A stretch of DNA of 64,000 nucleotides. Origin: Segatella copri. GTDB lineage: Bacteria > Bacteroidota > Bacteroidia > Bacteroidales > Bacteroidaceae. Positions 33,735 through 42,090 of the stretch are shown piece by piece. Numbering within the stretch: position 1 is the first letter of the stretch; each line of letters starts with the position of its first letter. A program made the translations under genes and the position numbers. The notes below the pieces were generated by a model. That model worked only from the letters and a program-made list of their open reading frames with translations, made no database searches and was not told the origin of the DNA. Location: positions 124,001 through 188,000 of the forward strand of contig NZ_VZCB01000079.1 in the NCBI RefSeq assembly GCF_009494395.1, in the 5' to 3' direction.

Positions 33735-35252
33735 ATGAACATCAAAAAAGTTTTGTTTGGAGTGACCTTCATCATGTCTACCATGACTGGCCACTCTCAG
33801 AGTGTATTCCAAGTTAAGCAGCAGTCGTTGCCTAATCCGGACAACGAGCCTACAGCTGTGTTCCCTGTTCCTAGCGATCGCCAGATGAAATGGCAGGAGA
33901 CAGAATTCTATGCCTTCTTTCATTACGGAATGAACACCTATACCAACAGAGAATGGGGATTGGGAAGTGAAGACGTAACCCTTTTTGCACCTACCAAGAA
34001 GCCTAACCCTACTCAATGGCTCAAGGCTGTAAAGGCTGCTGGCATGAAGGGCGGTATCGCTGTAGTCAAGCATCATGACGGTTTCTGCCTCTGGCCTACA
34101 TCTACTACTGACCATTCCATCGTCAATGCCGGCAATGAGAACGGTAAGACCACCAACATTCCACGCGACTTTGCCAAGGCTGCCCGAAGCTTGGGAATGA
34201 AGTATGGTTTCTATGTTTCTCCATGGGACAGAAACAGCAAATACTACGGCACAGAGAAATATGTCAACGACGTTTTCCTCCGTCAGTGCGCAGAATTGGC
34301 TCAGTATGGTAAAGACCAGTTCGAAATGTGGTTCGACGGTGCCAACGGTGGCGACGGATACTACGGCGGACGCAATACCACCGTCAATGTAGACCGTTCT
34401 ACCTATTATGACATTCCTAACCTCAGAGATTCCATCCACAAGGTTTGTCCAGACATCATCCTCTGGGGTGTGGGCGCTGAGTCAAGATGGATTGGTAACG
34501 AGGCAGGATGGGCTGGCGAAACAAACTGGCTCACCGACGAAAGAGGTTATGCTCCTGAAAGCAACGGTATGTATGGTACCGAAGACGGATGGCAGTGGGA
34601 CCCGGGAGAGAGCGATGCCAAACTTACTGACAAGGGATGGTTCTGGCACGAGGGCGAGAAGCCTCTCTCTGTAGAGCGACTCTTCCAGATGTATCTGGAG
34701 ACTGTAGGTAGAAATGCTACCTTGATTCTCAACTGCCCTCCAGACAAGAGTGGTCAGTTGCCAGAGATCGACGTTCGCGTCCTCAAGGATATGGGCAACA
34801 TGATTCGTACCCGCCTGGGCAAGGACCTGGCAAAGAAGGCAAAGGTTACTGTAAGCAACACCAGAAAGGCTGGTGCCAACCGCAACTATGCTGCCAAGAA
34901 CCTGACCGATAACAACAAGAATACCTATTGGGCTACTGATGATGGCGTGAAGCAGGCTACCATCACCTTCAACTGGGACAAGCCTCAGACCGTTCGCTAT
35001 GTTGATATGATGGAGTACATCCGCAAGGGTCAGCGAGTAAGAAAGTTCCATATCGAAATCTCTGAAGACGGAAAGACATGGAAACCTATCGCAGAGAAGT
35101 GCACCACCACAACCATCGGATACAAGCGCATCATCCCGTTGAACGGCAGCACATCCGACAGCTACGGCAAGGGTTATCAGGTGAAAGGCCTGAAGGTTGT
35201 CATCGATGACAGCAAGGCTTGCCCATTGTTACATTCCATTAAAGTATTTTAA
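33735..35252 (+). CDS. GH29 alpha-L-fucosidase with C-terminal F5/8-type domain
   Basis: A secreted exo-enzyme of 505 residues that releases alpha-L-fucose. The open frame starts 39 bases earlier (33696), but MNIKKVLFGVTFIMSTMTGHSQ at 33735 is a proper signal peptide, so I chose that start. The catalytic domain (about 35-365) shows YAFFHYGMNTYTNREWG, KHHDGFCLWPT, KYGFYVSPWDR, the nucleophile Asp201 in FEMWFDGANGG, and GRNATLILNCPPDKSGQLP. A discoidin/CBM32-like domain (about 375-505) reads NYAAKNLTDNNKNTYWAT through VKGLKVVIDD. The next gene follows after 22 bases. It acts on fucosylated plant or host glycans; linkage is unknown. Confidence 0.95.
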   Translation: MNIKKVLFGVTFIMSTMTGHSQSVFQVKQQSLPNPDNEPTAVFPVPSDRQMKWQETEFYAFFHYGMNTYTNREWGLGSEDVTLFAPTKKPNPTQWLKAVKAAGMKGGIAVVKHHDGFCLWPTSTTDHSIVNAGNENGKTTNIPRDFAKAARSLGMKYGFYVSPWDRNSKYYGTEKYVNDVFLRQCAELAQYGKDQFEMWFDGANGGDGYYGGRNTTVNVDRSTYYDIPNLRDSIHKVCPDIILWGVGAESRWIGNEAGWAGETNWLTDERGYAPESNGMYGTEDGWQWDPGESDAKLTDKGWFWHEGEKPLSVERLFQMYLETVGRNATLILNCPPDKSGQLPEIDVRVLKDMGNMIRTRLGKDLAKKAKVTVSNTRKAGANRNYAAKNLTDNNKNTYWATDDGVKQATITFNWDKPQTVRYVDMMEYIRKGQRVRKFHIEISEDGKTWKPIAEKCTTTTIGYKRIIPLNGSTSDSYGKGYQVKGLKVVIDDSKACPLLHSIKVF

Positions 35253-35274
35253 ACTTTGACTCTACACTAAGAAT

Positions 35275-36183
35275 ATGAAGAAATTACTCATAGCATTGTG
35301 TTTGTTACCATTGGCTGCAATGGGACAAGAAATTAAGTTCGACACCCAGGATTACAAATCCGTGGGAGTTTACGACAGATGGGAGCATTCCCCATTCCGC
35401 ACAGGAGAACTGGCGGGCAACTGCGAAGTCGTGGATAATCCTGACCTCACCAACAATCCCAACAAGAAGGTGCTTGCCTTCCAGCGTTCACGCCTGGCAT
35501 CCAACATCTTCGGGGCAAGAATAGATCTGAAGAAACCTATCGCACTGGGGCCTTCAGGAAAAGTAGTTCATGTACTTATCAACCGTCCGATGGAAGGCAG
35601 AGTGATGCTGGTAGGACTCGGAAAGCGTAGAGACAGAGCCGGACAGTCCAACGAAGTGGAGCAGTTCTGGATCAAGTCAACCACTCCTGTTCCTGCAGGA
35701 CAGTGGGCTGATGCCGTTTTCCCAATCAAGAGTGCAGAAGGTGTAGACATCTATAGCCTGGTAGTGGTTCCTCATGCTGAGTCACCTCACGAGATGAAGC
35801 AGGATGAAGTAGTATATATTGACGACATCAATATCCACCTGACCAACGCTCCCCGCATCACCTTGCTGAAGACCGAAGGTGCTGCAAAGAAGAAGGCTCA
35901 CAGCGAGTTTGTTTCTGTAACCGAGGCTAACCGCAACGGTATGGTGACCGCAGCAGACGGAACCACCCTCAACAACCACAAGGTGGCATACGGCAAGCCA
36001 TTCAAGGTGAAGATGGTTCCTGCTCCAGGATTCACCTACGGTGACTTCACCATTACCCATGGTGACCAGATAGAATCGCTCAAGAAGACAGATATCGCCA
36101 AGGATGGCACCTATACCATTCCAGCCAAATGGATGGATGGCAACGTAACCATCGAGTGCATATTTATCTCGACAAGCAAATAA
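35275..36183 (+). CDS. Secreted protein of unknown function in the fucosidase operon
   Basis: I do not recognise a named family with confidence. The 302-residue product has a signal peptide (MKKLLIALCLLPLAAMGQ). A beta-rich first domain (about 20-195) has ALGPSGKVVHVLINRPMEG, FWIKSTTPVPAGQWADAVFP and VVYIDDINIHL, which looks like a jelly-roll carbohydrate-binding fold. A second small beta domain (about 215-300, KVAYGKPFKVKMVPAPGFTY ... GNVTIECIF) resembles bacterial repeat/Ig-like modules. It has no lipobox and no catalytic motif I can name. Being only 22 bases after the GH29 gene, it is probably co-expressed and could help bind the same glycan. Confidence 0.75.
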   Translation: MKKLLIALCLLPLAAMGQEIKFDTQDYKSVGVYDRWEHSPFRTGELAGNCEVVDNPDLTNNPNKKVLAFQRSRLASNIFGARIDLKKPIALGPSGKVVHVLINRPMEGRVMLVGLGKRRDRAGQSNEVEQFWIKSTTPVPAGQWADAVFPIKSAEGVDIYSLVVVPHAESPHEMKQDEVVYIDDINIHLTNAPRITLLKTEGAAKKKAHSEFVSVTEANRNGMVTAADGTTLNNHKVAYGKPFKVKMVPAPGFTYGDFTITHGDQIESLKKTDIAKDGTYTIPAKWMDGNVTIECIFISTSK

Positions 36184-36470
36184 ACAAGGAATACAACCCA
36201 GTTTCGTTTTCACTCTTCACTCTTCACATTTTGCATATAACTTTCTGTGTTACTGCAAGTTGGAAGGGTGAAGAGTTATTTTATCTCTTCACAACTCTTC
36301 ACCGCTCTTCACATCAAGTGATTTTGAGCAGCTCAGAAAGGGCTTTCAGAGTCTCCTGGAATCGGAATAAGACTCAAGTAAACTTTAACAAAGCCCCACG
36401 TAAACTTTATCTAAGGCTTAAATCAAATTGGAAAAAGGCTTATTTCAGAAGCAAATGAGACTTAAAGCGA

Positions 36471-36531
36471 GCCTTAATAGATGGCTGAAGCAAGCCTCAA
36501 TAGATGGCAAAGACAAGCCTCAATAGAAGCC
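36471..36531. repeat. 23-bp tandem repeat, 2.6 copies
   Basis: Units start at 36471, 36494 and 36517, each near GCCTCAATAGATGGC followed by 8 variable bases (TGAAGCAA, AAAGACAA). The third is partial. Confidence 0.75.
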
Positions 36532-36721
36532 ATTTTCCCACTAAAGTGAAGAGTGGTGAAGAGTGGTGAAGAGTGCCCATCAACTCTTCATCCACTCAAC
36601 CCACAGTAGCACAGAAGGTTACCTATAAAATGTGAAGAGTGAAGAGTAAAATCGAAGCTGGCTCTTACACACCCGATATACTGCTTTTCAGTATACCACG
36701 CCCTACTCTCTATTTTTCATC

Positions 36722-36793
36722 CCGAGATATAAAAAAATATCTCGGTACGGCAATTTATTGCCCTAGAAGGGGGCAATAAATTGCCGTGCCGAG
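36722..36793. repeat. Two overlapping, mutually exclusive hairpins
   Basis: Hairpin A pairs CCGAGATAT (36722-36730) with ATATCTCGG (36737-36745). Hairpin B has a 23-bp stem (36741-36763 with 36771-36793, a single T/G wobble) and a 7-base loop. They share CTCGG at 36741-36745, so both cannot form at once in one RNA. No gene covers them. Confidence 0.75.
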
Positions 36794-36839
36794 GCACATT
36801 CAGAAACATCGTATTATATTCAGCCAAAGTACGGGCAGA

Positions 36840-36902
36840 ATATAATATTACCCAGTACGAATATAATATTACCCAGTACGAATATAATATTACTCAGTCC
36901 GA
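36840..36902. repeat. 21-bp tandem repeat, 3 copies
   Basis: Three head-to-tail 21-base units at 36840, 36861 and 36882. The first two are identical (ATATAATATTACCCAGTACG plus A). The third differs at two positions. Confidence 0.85.
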
Positions 36903-36946
36903 TTTCTATCATTCACAGTATTACCGCATCATTATAACTTAGCATC

Positions 36947-37915
36947 CTACCATTTCAGTTTTCCGTATTTCTCCTTATACCACAGTTGCCAGCCATTCAC
37001 CAGGTTCTGCCAAACCACATAAGCGCCCGGTGCTACGGCAGCAAGCGGATTGAGGAAAGTAAGGGTGAGCCAGATACCCACAATGGTATTCTTCTGTCCA
37101 AGAGCCTGACCGGCACTGATACTCGCATCATAATGTCTGCCCACCGCCTTACCGATGGCAAACTGGATGAGACAGACAAAGAGCGGAACAATGAGCAGCA
37201 AGGCAAGAATCCATCCCGAAACCTCGGCATGGAGGATATTGCGAACCGTCTCACCCATCAGGATAGTAAGGTTGAAGCACCACATATAGAAGCCCAAATC
37301 CTTCACGCTCTTCACCTTATCCACCCACTTAGGCAGAAACCTGCGGCTCAGCAAAGCCAGAAGCAAAGGTACCACCAGTACCGTGGTTACGTTTCTGAAC
37401 ACCATCGCACTCATGAAAAGAAAGGAAACATCTGCCCCCTTTTCTACCATCGGGAAAAGACTAGGAATGATAACCATCGTAAAGACATTGGCTATCACCG
37501 TATAAGTTGTCAACGAGCCGATGCTTCCACCCAACTTCTCCGTCACCACAGCCACGGCAGCCGCCGTAGGACAGATAAAACAGATGAAAGCACCTTCGAG
37601 CACCAGCTTGGTTTCATAATTATCTCCGAATTCGAAGATAAGCACCACCATCATCAGTGCCAGACTGGTTCGGATGAGCTGCAGGATAAAATGCCAAGCC
37701 TTCGGTTTCATCTCCTTGATTTCAATCTTACAGAAGGTAACATAGAGCAAGGCAAAGAGCACCACCGGCATCATATCCACCAGCTTCGGTCCCACCGCAT
37801 CGCCCAAAGGTTCCAGGAAAGGAACATTGGCAAAAATCAGATAGCCCACTGCTCCCAATACCAGGGAACAGGGCAAAGAAAACTTTCTAAAGAATTTCCA
37901 CAACCACATACGCAT
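36947..37915 (-). CDS. BASS-type (bile acid:sodium symporter-like) membrane transporter
   Basis: A 322-residue polytopic membrane protein with about 9-10 helices. The order and spacing of helices, CFICPTAAAVAVVTEKLGGS in the first half and ISAGQALGQKNTIVGIWLTLTFLNPLAAVAPGAY (in parts) in the second half, recall the two inverted repeats with crossing helices of the bile acid/sodium symporter superfamily. The substrate is unknown; the family also moves organic acids and vitamins. It starts about 90 bases after the typA stop, beyond the typA terminator. Confidence 0.8.
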   Translation of the reverse strand: MRMWLWKFFRKFSLPCSLVLGAVGYLIFANVPFLEPLGDAVGPKLVDMMPVVLFALLYVTFCKIEIKEMKPKAWHFILQLIRTSLALMMVVLIFEFGDNYETKLVLEGAFICFICPTAAAVAVVTEKLGGSIGSLTTYTVIANVFTMVIIPSLFPMVEKGADVSFLFMSAMVFRNVTTVLVVPLLLALLSRRFLPKWVDKVKSVKDLGFYMWCFNLTILMGETVRNILHAEVSGWILALLLIVPLFVCLIQFAIGKAVGRHYDASISAGQALGQKNTIVGIWLTLTFLNPLAAVAPGAYVVWQNLVNGWQLWYKEKYGKLKW

Positions 37916-37928
37916 ACATTAAAAAAAG

Positions 37929-37975
37929 AATCCCCTGCAAGCAGACTGCCAAAGCAATCGGCAAGAGGGGAATTC
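37929..37975 (-). terminator. Terminator after typA
   Basis: Stem GAATCCCCT (37929-37937) with AGGGGAATTC (37966-37975, one bulge). On the minus strand it is followed by a run of seven T. Confidence 0.7.
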
Positions 37976-38005
37976 TCACGGATCCATTTATATATAAGCT
38001 ATAGC

Positions 38006-39808
38006 TTAATCCTTATTACTACGCTTGCGCTCCAAGTGATCGAGAATCACCTTGCGCATACGCATACTCTTAGGAGTTACCTCTACGTACTCATCCTCGC
38101 GGATATACTCCAGACACTCCTCAAGGCTCATCACGGTCTTAGGAATCACGCGAGCCTTATCATCAGAACCGGAAGCACGCACGTTGGTCAGCTGCTTTGC
38201 CTTGGTTACATTAACCACCAGGTCGTTTTCGTGAACATGCTCACCGACAACCTCGCCGCCGTAAACCTCCTCACCTGGGTCGATGAAGAACTTACCGCGA
38301 TCCTGCAGCTTATCGATGGCGTAAGCATAGGCAGTACCTGTCTCCAGCGCAATCATGCTACCGTTAGAACGGCGGGTAATCTCGCCCTTGTATGGCTGAT
38401 ACTCCTTGAAACGGTGGGCCATGATAGCCTCACCCTGAGAAGCAGTGAGCACATTGGTACGAAGACCGATGATACCACGTGAAGGAATATCGAACTCGAT
38501 ATCCACACGGTCGCCCATGTTCAACATAGAGGTCATATCACCCTTACGACGGGTAACCATATCAATCATCTTAGAAGCGAACTCCTCAGGAACGTTGATG
38601 GTCAACTCCTCGATAGGCTCACACTTCACGCCATCAATCTCCTTGTAGATAACCTGTGGCTGACCTACCTGAAGCTCATAGCCCTCACGACGCATGGTCT
38701 CGATGAGCACAGAGAGATGGAGCACACCACGGCCCGAAACAATCCACTTATCGGTGGTGTCCTCGTAAGGCTGAACACGAAGAGCCAGGTTCTTCTCCAA
38801 CTCCTTGTTCAAGCGCTCCTGGATATGACGAGATGTACAGAACTTACCCTCCTTACCGAAGAAAGGAGAATCGTTGATGGTGAAGAGCATACTCATGGTA
38901 GGCTCATCCACAGCGATAGGAGGAAGTGGTTCTGGGTTCTCGAAGTCGCAGATGGTATCACCAATCTCGAACTTCTCCAAACCGACAACGGCACAGATGT
39001 CGCCAGAATCCACATGGTCTGTCTTCTTATGACCCATACCCTCGAAGGTATGGAGTTCCTTGATCTTAGTCTTCTCCTGGGTACCGTCACGATGGCAGAT
39101 AGTGATGTTCATACCATCCTTCAAAGTACCACGGTGTACACGACCTACTGCGATACGACCGGTGTAAGAGCTATAATCAAGAGATGTAATCAAGAGCTGA
39201 GGAGTACCCTCCAGCTGCTTAGGAGCAGGGATAATCTCCACAATCTTGTCGAGCAGATAATCGATGTTGTCTGTTGGCTTGTTGTAGTCATCACTCATCC
39301 AGCCATTCTTGGCAGAACCGTAAACTACAGTAAAGTCAAGCTGATCCTCAGTAGCATCGAGGTCGCACATCAGGTCGAACACCATCTCGTACACCTCTTC
39401 AGGGCGACAGTTAGGCTTATCTACCTTATTAACGACAACGATAGGCTTCAGTCCGAGCTGCAATGCCTTCTGCAGCACGAAACGGGTCTGAGGCATAGGA
39501 CCCTCGAAAGCATCGACGAGGAGGAGGCAACCGTCTGCCATGTTGAGCACGCGCTCAACCTCACCACCGAAGTCAGAGTGTCCTGGAGTATCGAGAATAT
39601 TAATCTTAGTACCTTTCCAATTGATTGACACATTCTTTGAGAGAATGGTTATACCACGCTCGCGCTCCAAATCGTTGGAATCGAGCACCTCGCCGCTGTT
39701 ATCCTGGCCGTCACGGAACAGCTTACCAGCGAGCATCATCTTGTCAACCAAGGTAGTCTTACCATGGTCAACGTGTGCAATAACTGCAATGTTTCTAATG
39801 TCTTGCAT
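38006..39808 (-). CDS. typA: Translational GTPase TypA/BipA
   Basis: A 600-residue ribosome-binding GTPase involved in stress adaptation and 50S assembly. G motifs are G1 [12 protein letters not shown] (about 12-23), G2 ERGITI, G3 [12 protein letters not shown], and G4 NKVDK. The EF-G-like domains follow, and the TypA-specific C-terminal domain has [56 protein letters not shown], and the lysine/arginine-rich end. Length is standard. It is divergent from rpsO and transcribed from the -7 box at 39843. Confidence 0.97.
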   Translation of the reverse strand: MQDIRNIAVIAHVDHGKTTLVDKMMLAGKLFRDGQDNSGEVLDSNDLERERGITILSKNVSINWKGTKINILDTPGHSDFGGEVERVLNMADGCLLLVDAFEGPMPQTRFVLQKALQLGLKPIVVVNKVDKPNCRPEEVYEMVFDLMCDLDATEDQLDFTVVYGSAKNGWMSDDYNKPTDNIDYLLDKIVEIIPAPKQLEGTPQLLITSLDYSSYTGRIAVGRVHRGTLKDGMNITICHRDGTQEKTKIKELHTFEGMGHKKTDHVDSGDICAVVGLEKFEIGDTICDFENPEPLPPIAVDEPTMSMLFTINDSPFFGKEGKFCTSRHIQERLNKELEKNLALRVQPYEDTTDKWIVSGRGVLHLSVLIETMRREGYELQVGQPQVIYKEIDGVKCEPIEELTINVPEEFASKMIDMVTRRKGDMTSMLNMGDRVDIEFDIPSRGIIGLRTNVLTASQGEAIMAHRFKEYQPYKGEITRRSNGSMIALETGTAYAYAIDKLQDRGKFFIDPGEEVYGGEVVGEHVHENDLVVNVTKAKQLTNVRASGSDDKARVIPKTVMSLEECLEYIREDEYVEVTPKSMRMRKVILDHLERKRSNKD

Positions 39809-39842
39809 TTCCTTTACCTTAAATACTTTATGAATTTGGGTG

Positions 39843-39850
39843 CAAAATTA
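39843..39850 (-). promoter_or_regulatory. -7 box for typA
   Basis: TAATTTTG on the minus strand (plus CAAAATTA), 35 bases above the typA ATG at 39808. Confidence 0.55.
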
Positions 39851-39892
39851 CAAAAAATTCCCGAAAAATTTGCATAATTCAGTGAAAAGTTG

Positions 39893-39900
39893 TACCTTTG
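39893..39900 (+). promoter_or_regulatory. -7 box for rpsO
   Basis: TACCTTTG followed by CACC. The leader before the rpsO ATG is about 80 bases and includes a short ACGG/CCGT hairpin near 39913-39926. S15 often controls its own mRNA, but I cannot identify a known binding motif here. Confidence 0.6.
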
Positions 39901-39988
39901 CACCGCATTTTAACGGAAACCACCGTGAGGAAGGTCCAAAAGATGCATAACATTCATTCATAATAATTAAATTTTAAGTATCACAGCT

Positions 39989-40258
39989 ATGTATTTAGAC
40001 AAAGCAAAAAAAGAAGAGATCTTTAGCAAGTACGGAAAGTCTAACTCTGATACTGGTTCAGCTGAGAGCCAGATAGCATTGTTCTCATACCGTATTGCTC
40101 ATTTGACGGAGCACGTTAAGAAGAACCGTAAAGATTATACTACAACACGTGCGTTGACACAGCTTGTAGGAAAGCGTCGTGCATTGCTCGATTACTTGTA
40201 TGATCGCGACATCAATCGCTATCGTGCTATCATCAAGGCCCTCGGTCTTCGTAAGTAA
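39989..40258 (+). CDS. rpsO: 30S ribosomal protein S15
   Basis: An 89-residue four-helix protein of the small ribosomal subunit that binds 16S rRNA early in assembly. It carries the S15 signature: FSKYGKSNSDTGSAESQIALFSYRIAHLTEHVKKNRKDY (in two parts), then LVGKRRALLDYLYDRDINRYRAIIKALGLRK. Length is standard. It is monocistronic, between a strong promoter (39893) and a strong terminator (40292). Confidence 0.98.
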   Translation: MYLDKAKKEEIFSKYGKSNSDTGSAESQIALFSYRIAHLTEHVKKNRKDYTTTRALTQLVGKRRALLDYLYDRDINRYRAIIKALGLRK

Positions 40259-40291
40259 TCAGCGCAAGCAGACACATTGCTTAACAGAATT

Positions 40292-40327
40292 AAAAATCCC
40301 ATCGCTCGCAAGAACGATGGGATTTTT
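40292..40327. terminator. Terminator between rpsO and folK
   Basis: A 13-bp stem (40292-40304 with 40315-40327), 10-base loop, and a T-run on the plus strand. The A-run at its left flank makes it usable for the converging folK operon too. Confidence 0.9.
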
Positions 40328-40341
40328 TTGTTTCTCATTCT

Positions 40342-40746
40342 TTATAATATTTCCTTCAAGGGCTTCATCACGAAGTCACGCTCCTCCATCAACGGATGAG
40401 GAACCTTGAAATCAGGCTCATCGATTTTCAAATCATCAATGAGCAGGATGTCGATGTCGATGATACGGTCGAAATACTCTCCATCCACCGATTTCATCGT
40501 ACGCCCCATCTCTCGCTCTATCTTCTGAGTGGCTTCCAATACCTGGCGAGGAGCCATCTCCGTCAGCACCAACACACAGGCATTGATGTAATAATTTGGC
40601 GATGAATAGCCCCAAGGCTCAGTTTCGTAAAGAGCAGACTGGCGCTTGACCACACCAATCTGCTCTCCTATTTTATCTATTGCCTCACGAATGTTGTGCT
40701 TTCTATTGCCCAAATTCGTTCCGAGACCTAAATATACTTTATACAT
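40342..40746 (-). CDS. folK: 6-hydroxymethyl-dihydropterin pyrophosphokinase
   Basis: A 134-residue folate enzyme that transfers pyrophosphate from ATP to 6-hydroxymethyl-dihydropterin. Landmarks: VYLGLGTNLGNRKHNI at the start, ALYETEPWGYSSPNYYINACVLV, LEATQKIEREMGR, FDRIIDIDILLIDD with its metal-binding D-x-D, and VPHPLMEERDFVMKPL. It is somewhat shorter than the 158-residue enteric enzyme but has the catalytic parts. About 90 bases with three DnaA-box-like sites separate it from queA. Confidence 0.95.
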   Translation of the reverse strand: MYKVYLGLGTNLGNRKHNIREAIDKIGEQIGVVKRQSALYETEPWGYSSPNYYINACVLVLTEMAPRQVLEATQKIEREMGRTMKSVDGEYFDRIIDIDILLIDDLKIDEPDFKVPHPLMEERDFVMKPLKEIL

Positions 40747-40748
40747 AC

Positions 40749-40820
40749 TTATTCACACTTTTGCAAAAACTGTGGATAACTCAGTCTAAGACCTGTACAT
40801 CAACGACTTAATTATACACA
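40749..40820. promoter_or_regulatory. Cluster of three DnaA-box-like sites
   Basis: TTATTCACA (40749-40757, plus), TGTGGATAA (40771-40779, the exact reverse complement of the high-affinity box TTATCCACA), and TTATACACA (40812-40820, plus). All fit TTATNCACA. They fill the 93-base gap between folK and queA. This could be a DnaA-regulated site or part of an origin or DnaA reservoir; sequence alone does not decide. Confidence 0.5.
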
Positions 40821-40839
40821 AAAAGCGTTTATTTCGCAA

Positions 40840-42024
40840 TTAATCCGGAAGAATCAACAATGAATCGCCGTAACAACCGAACATATAACCATTCTTCACT
40901 GCCTTCTTATAGCACTCCATAACCATGTCGTAACCGCCAAAGGCAGCAGTATTCATCAGGAGTGTAGACTCAGGCTGATAGAAATTGGCTACCATACTGT
41001 CTGCCAATCCGAAATCGTATGGAGGGAAGATAAACTTGTTGGTCCAGCCATCAAATGCCTTCATCATACCATCTGTACCCACAGCTGTCTCTGTAGCCTT
41101 GAGCACACTTGTTCCAATGGCACAGACATGGTGACCAGACAACTTGGTGTTATTCACCAATTCACATGCATCCTTGGTGATAATCATCTGCTCAGAATCC
41201 ATCTTGTGCTTGGTAAGATCCTCCACCTCAATCTCGTGGAAGTTGCCAAGTCCGCAATGCAAAGTAATGAAAGCCTTGTTGATGCCATCAATCTCCATAC
41301 GCTTCATCAACTCTCTGGAGAAGTGGAGACCAGTAGCTGGAGCAGTTACAGCACCTTCCTTCTCTGCAAATACGCACTGGAAATCGTCCATATCTTCCTC
41401 TGTAGCGTGATGCACCTCACGGTTATCAATCACATAACGTGGCAATGGAGCCTCACCCAATGCAAAGAGAGACTTCTTGAAGACATCATGCTTTCCTTCT
41501 TCATCATAGAGGAAACGAAGGGTACGACCACGGCTGGTGGTATTATCGATAACCTCAGCTACCATCTCGTTCACATCGTCAAAGAACAACTTGTTGCCAA
41601 TACGAATCTTGCGGGCAGGCTCTACGAGTACATCCCAAAGACGCATCTCCGGATTCAATTCACGGAGCAGGAACACTTCAATCTTGGCATCAGTCTTCTC
41701 CTTGGTACCATAAAGACGGGCTGGGAAAACCTTGGTGTCATTGAATACAAAGGTATCACCCTCGGTAAAGTAGTTGACAATATCCTTGAACTGCAAGTAT
41801 ACAGGATTGCCGTCGGCATCCACCATATCCTTGCCATCCTCATCCTTCTTATACATTTCGATGGTTTCTGACTTCTTATGGAGCACCATGAGACGAGACT
41901 CGTCACGGCGAGTCACCTCGAATACACGTTCTCCACTTGCTGTCTTAACCACACGTCTTGCTTTATGTGGATAAAGTGCCACCTGCTCTTTTGGCAACTT
42001 GAAATTGAATTGTGATAGTTTCAT
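40840..42024 (-). CDS. queA: tRNA preQ1(34) S-adenosylmethionine ribosyltransferase-isomerase
   Basis: A 394-residue cytosolic enzyme of queuosine synthesis that transfers the ribosyl part of SAM to preQ1 in tRNA. I chose the ATG at 42024 (MKLSQFNFKLPKEQVALYP), the usual QueA start. The frame runs 22 codons further to the truB stop without family similarity. Landmarks: RDESRLMVL, DTFVFNDTKVFPARLYG, ALPRYV-type motif as GEAPLPRYVIDN, the AVTAPATGLHFSRELM segment, HCGLGNFHEIEVEDLTKHKMDSE, NKFIFPPYDFGL and LLMNTAAFGG. An insert of about 35 residues (KKSETIEMYKKDEDGKDMVD region) lengthens the N-terminal part. It belongs to the ftsX-to-queA operon. Confidence 0.96.
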   Translation of the reverse strand: MKLSQFNFKLPKEQVALYPHKARRVVKTASGERVFEVTRRDESRLMVLHKKSETIEMYKKDEDGKDMVDADGNPVYLQFKDIVNYFTEGDTFVFNDTKVFPARLYGTKEKTDAKIEVFLLRELNPEMRLWDVLVEPARKIRIGNKLFFDDVNEMVAEVIDNTTSRGRTLRFLYDEEGKHDVFKKSLFALGEAPLPRYVIDNREVHHATEEDMDDFQCVFAEKEGAVTAPATGLHFSRELMKRMEIDGINKAFITLHCGLGNFHEIEVEDLTKHKMDSEQMIITKDACELVNNTKLSGHHVCAIGTSVLKATETAVGTDGMMKAFDGWTNKFIFPPYDFGLADSMVANFYQPESTLLMNTAAFGGYDMVMECYKKAVKNGYMFGCYGDSLLILPD

Positions 42025-42090
42025 GTTATATATTTTTCTCCTTTCTAAATGATTACTAATTTCTATTTTATTATTCTCAAAAGACAACAC

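Larger units (their letters stand above)
36184..36946. repeat. Gene-free patch of mixed tandem and inverted repeats
   Basis: This 763-base stretch between two converging genes has no credible gene. It holds scattered GTGAAGAGT-type units on both strands (36203-36312 and 36546-36650), a 23-base tandem repeat (36471-36531), an inverted repeat at 36677-36695 (TATACTG/CAGTATA), two overlapping hairpins (36722-36793), and three 21-base tandem units (36840-36902). Open frames crossing it are short and have no family features. Confidence 0.75.

Noticed and set aside
36840..36902. CRISPR-like array
   Set aside because: The units are directly adjacent without spacers, and no cas gene is present.
36986..38482. 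Long plus-strand open frame of 498 codons
   Set aside because: It lies antisense to the BASS transporter and the typA end, crosses their intergenic terminator, is rich in His/Gln/Arg and has no family motif. It is a shadow frame.
39901..39988. Autoregulatory S15 binding site in the rpsO leader
   Set aside because: Only a 4-bp hairpin is visible and none of the S15 leader motifs I know can be matched, so I do not list it as a feature.
42025..42090. N-terminal extension of QueA by 22 codons
   Set aside because: The usual QueA start MKLSQF lies downstream, and the extension is A/T-rich intergenic sequence after truB.
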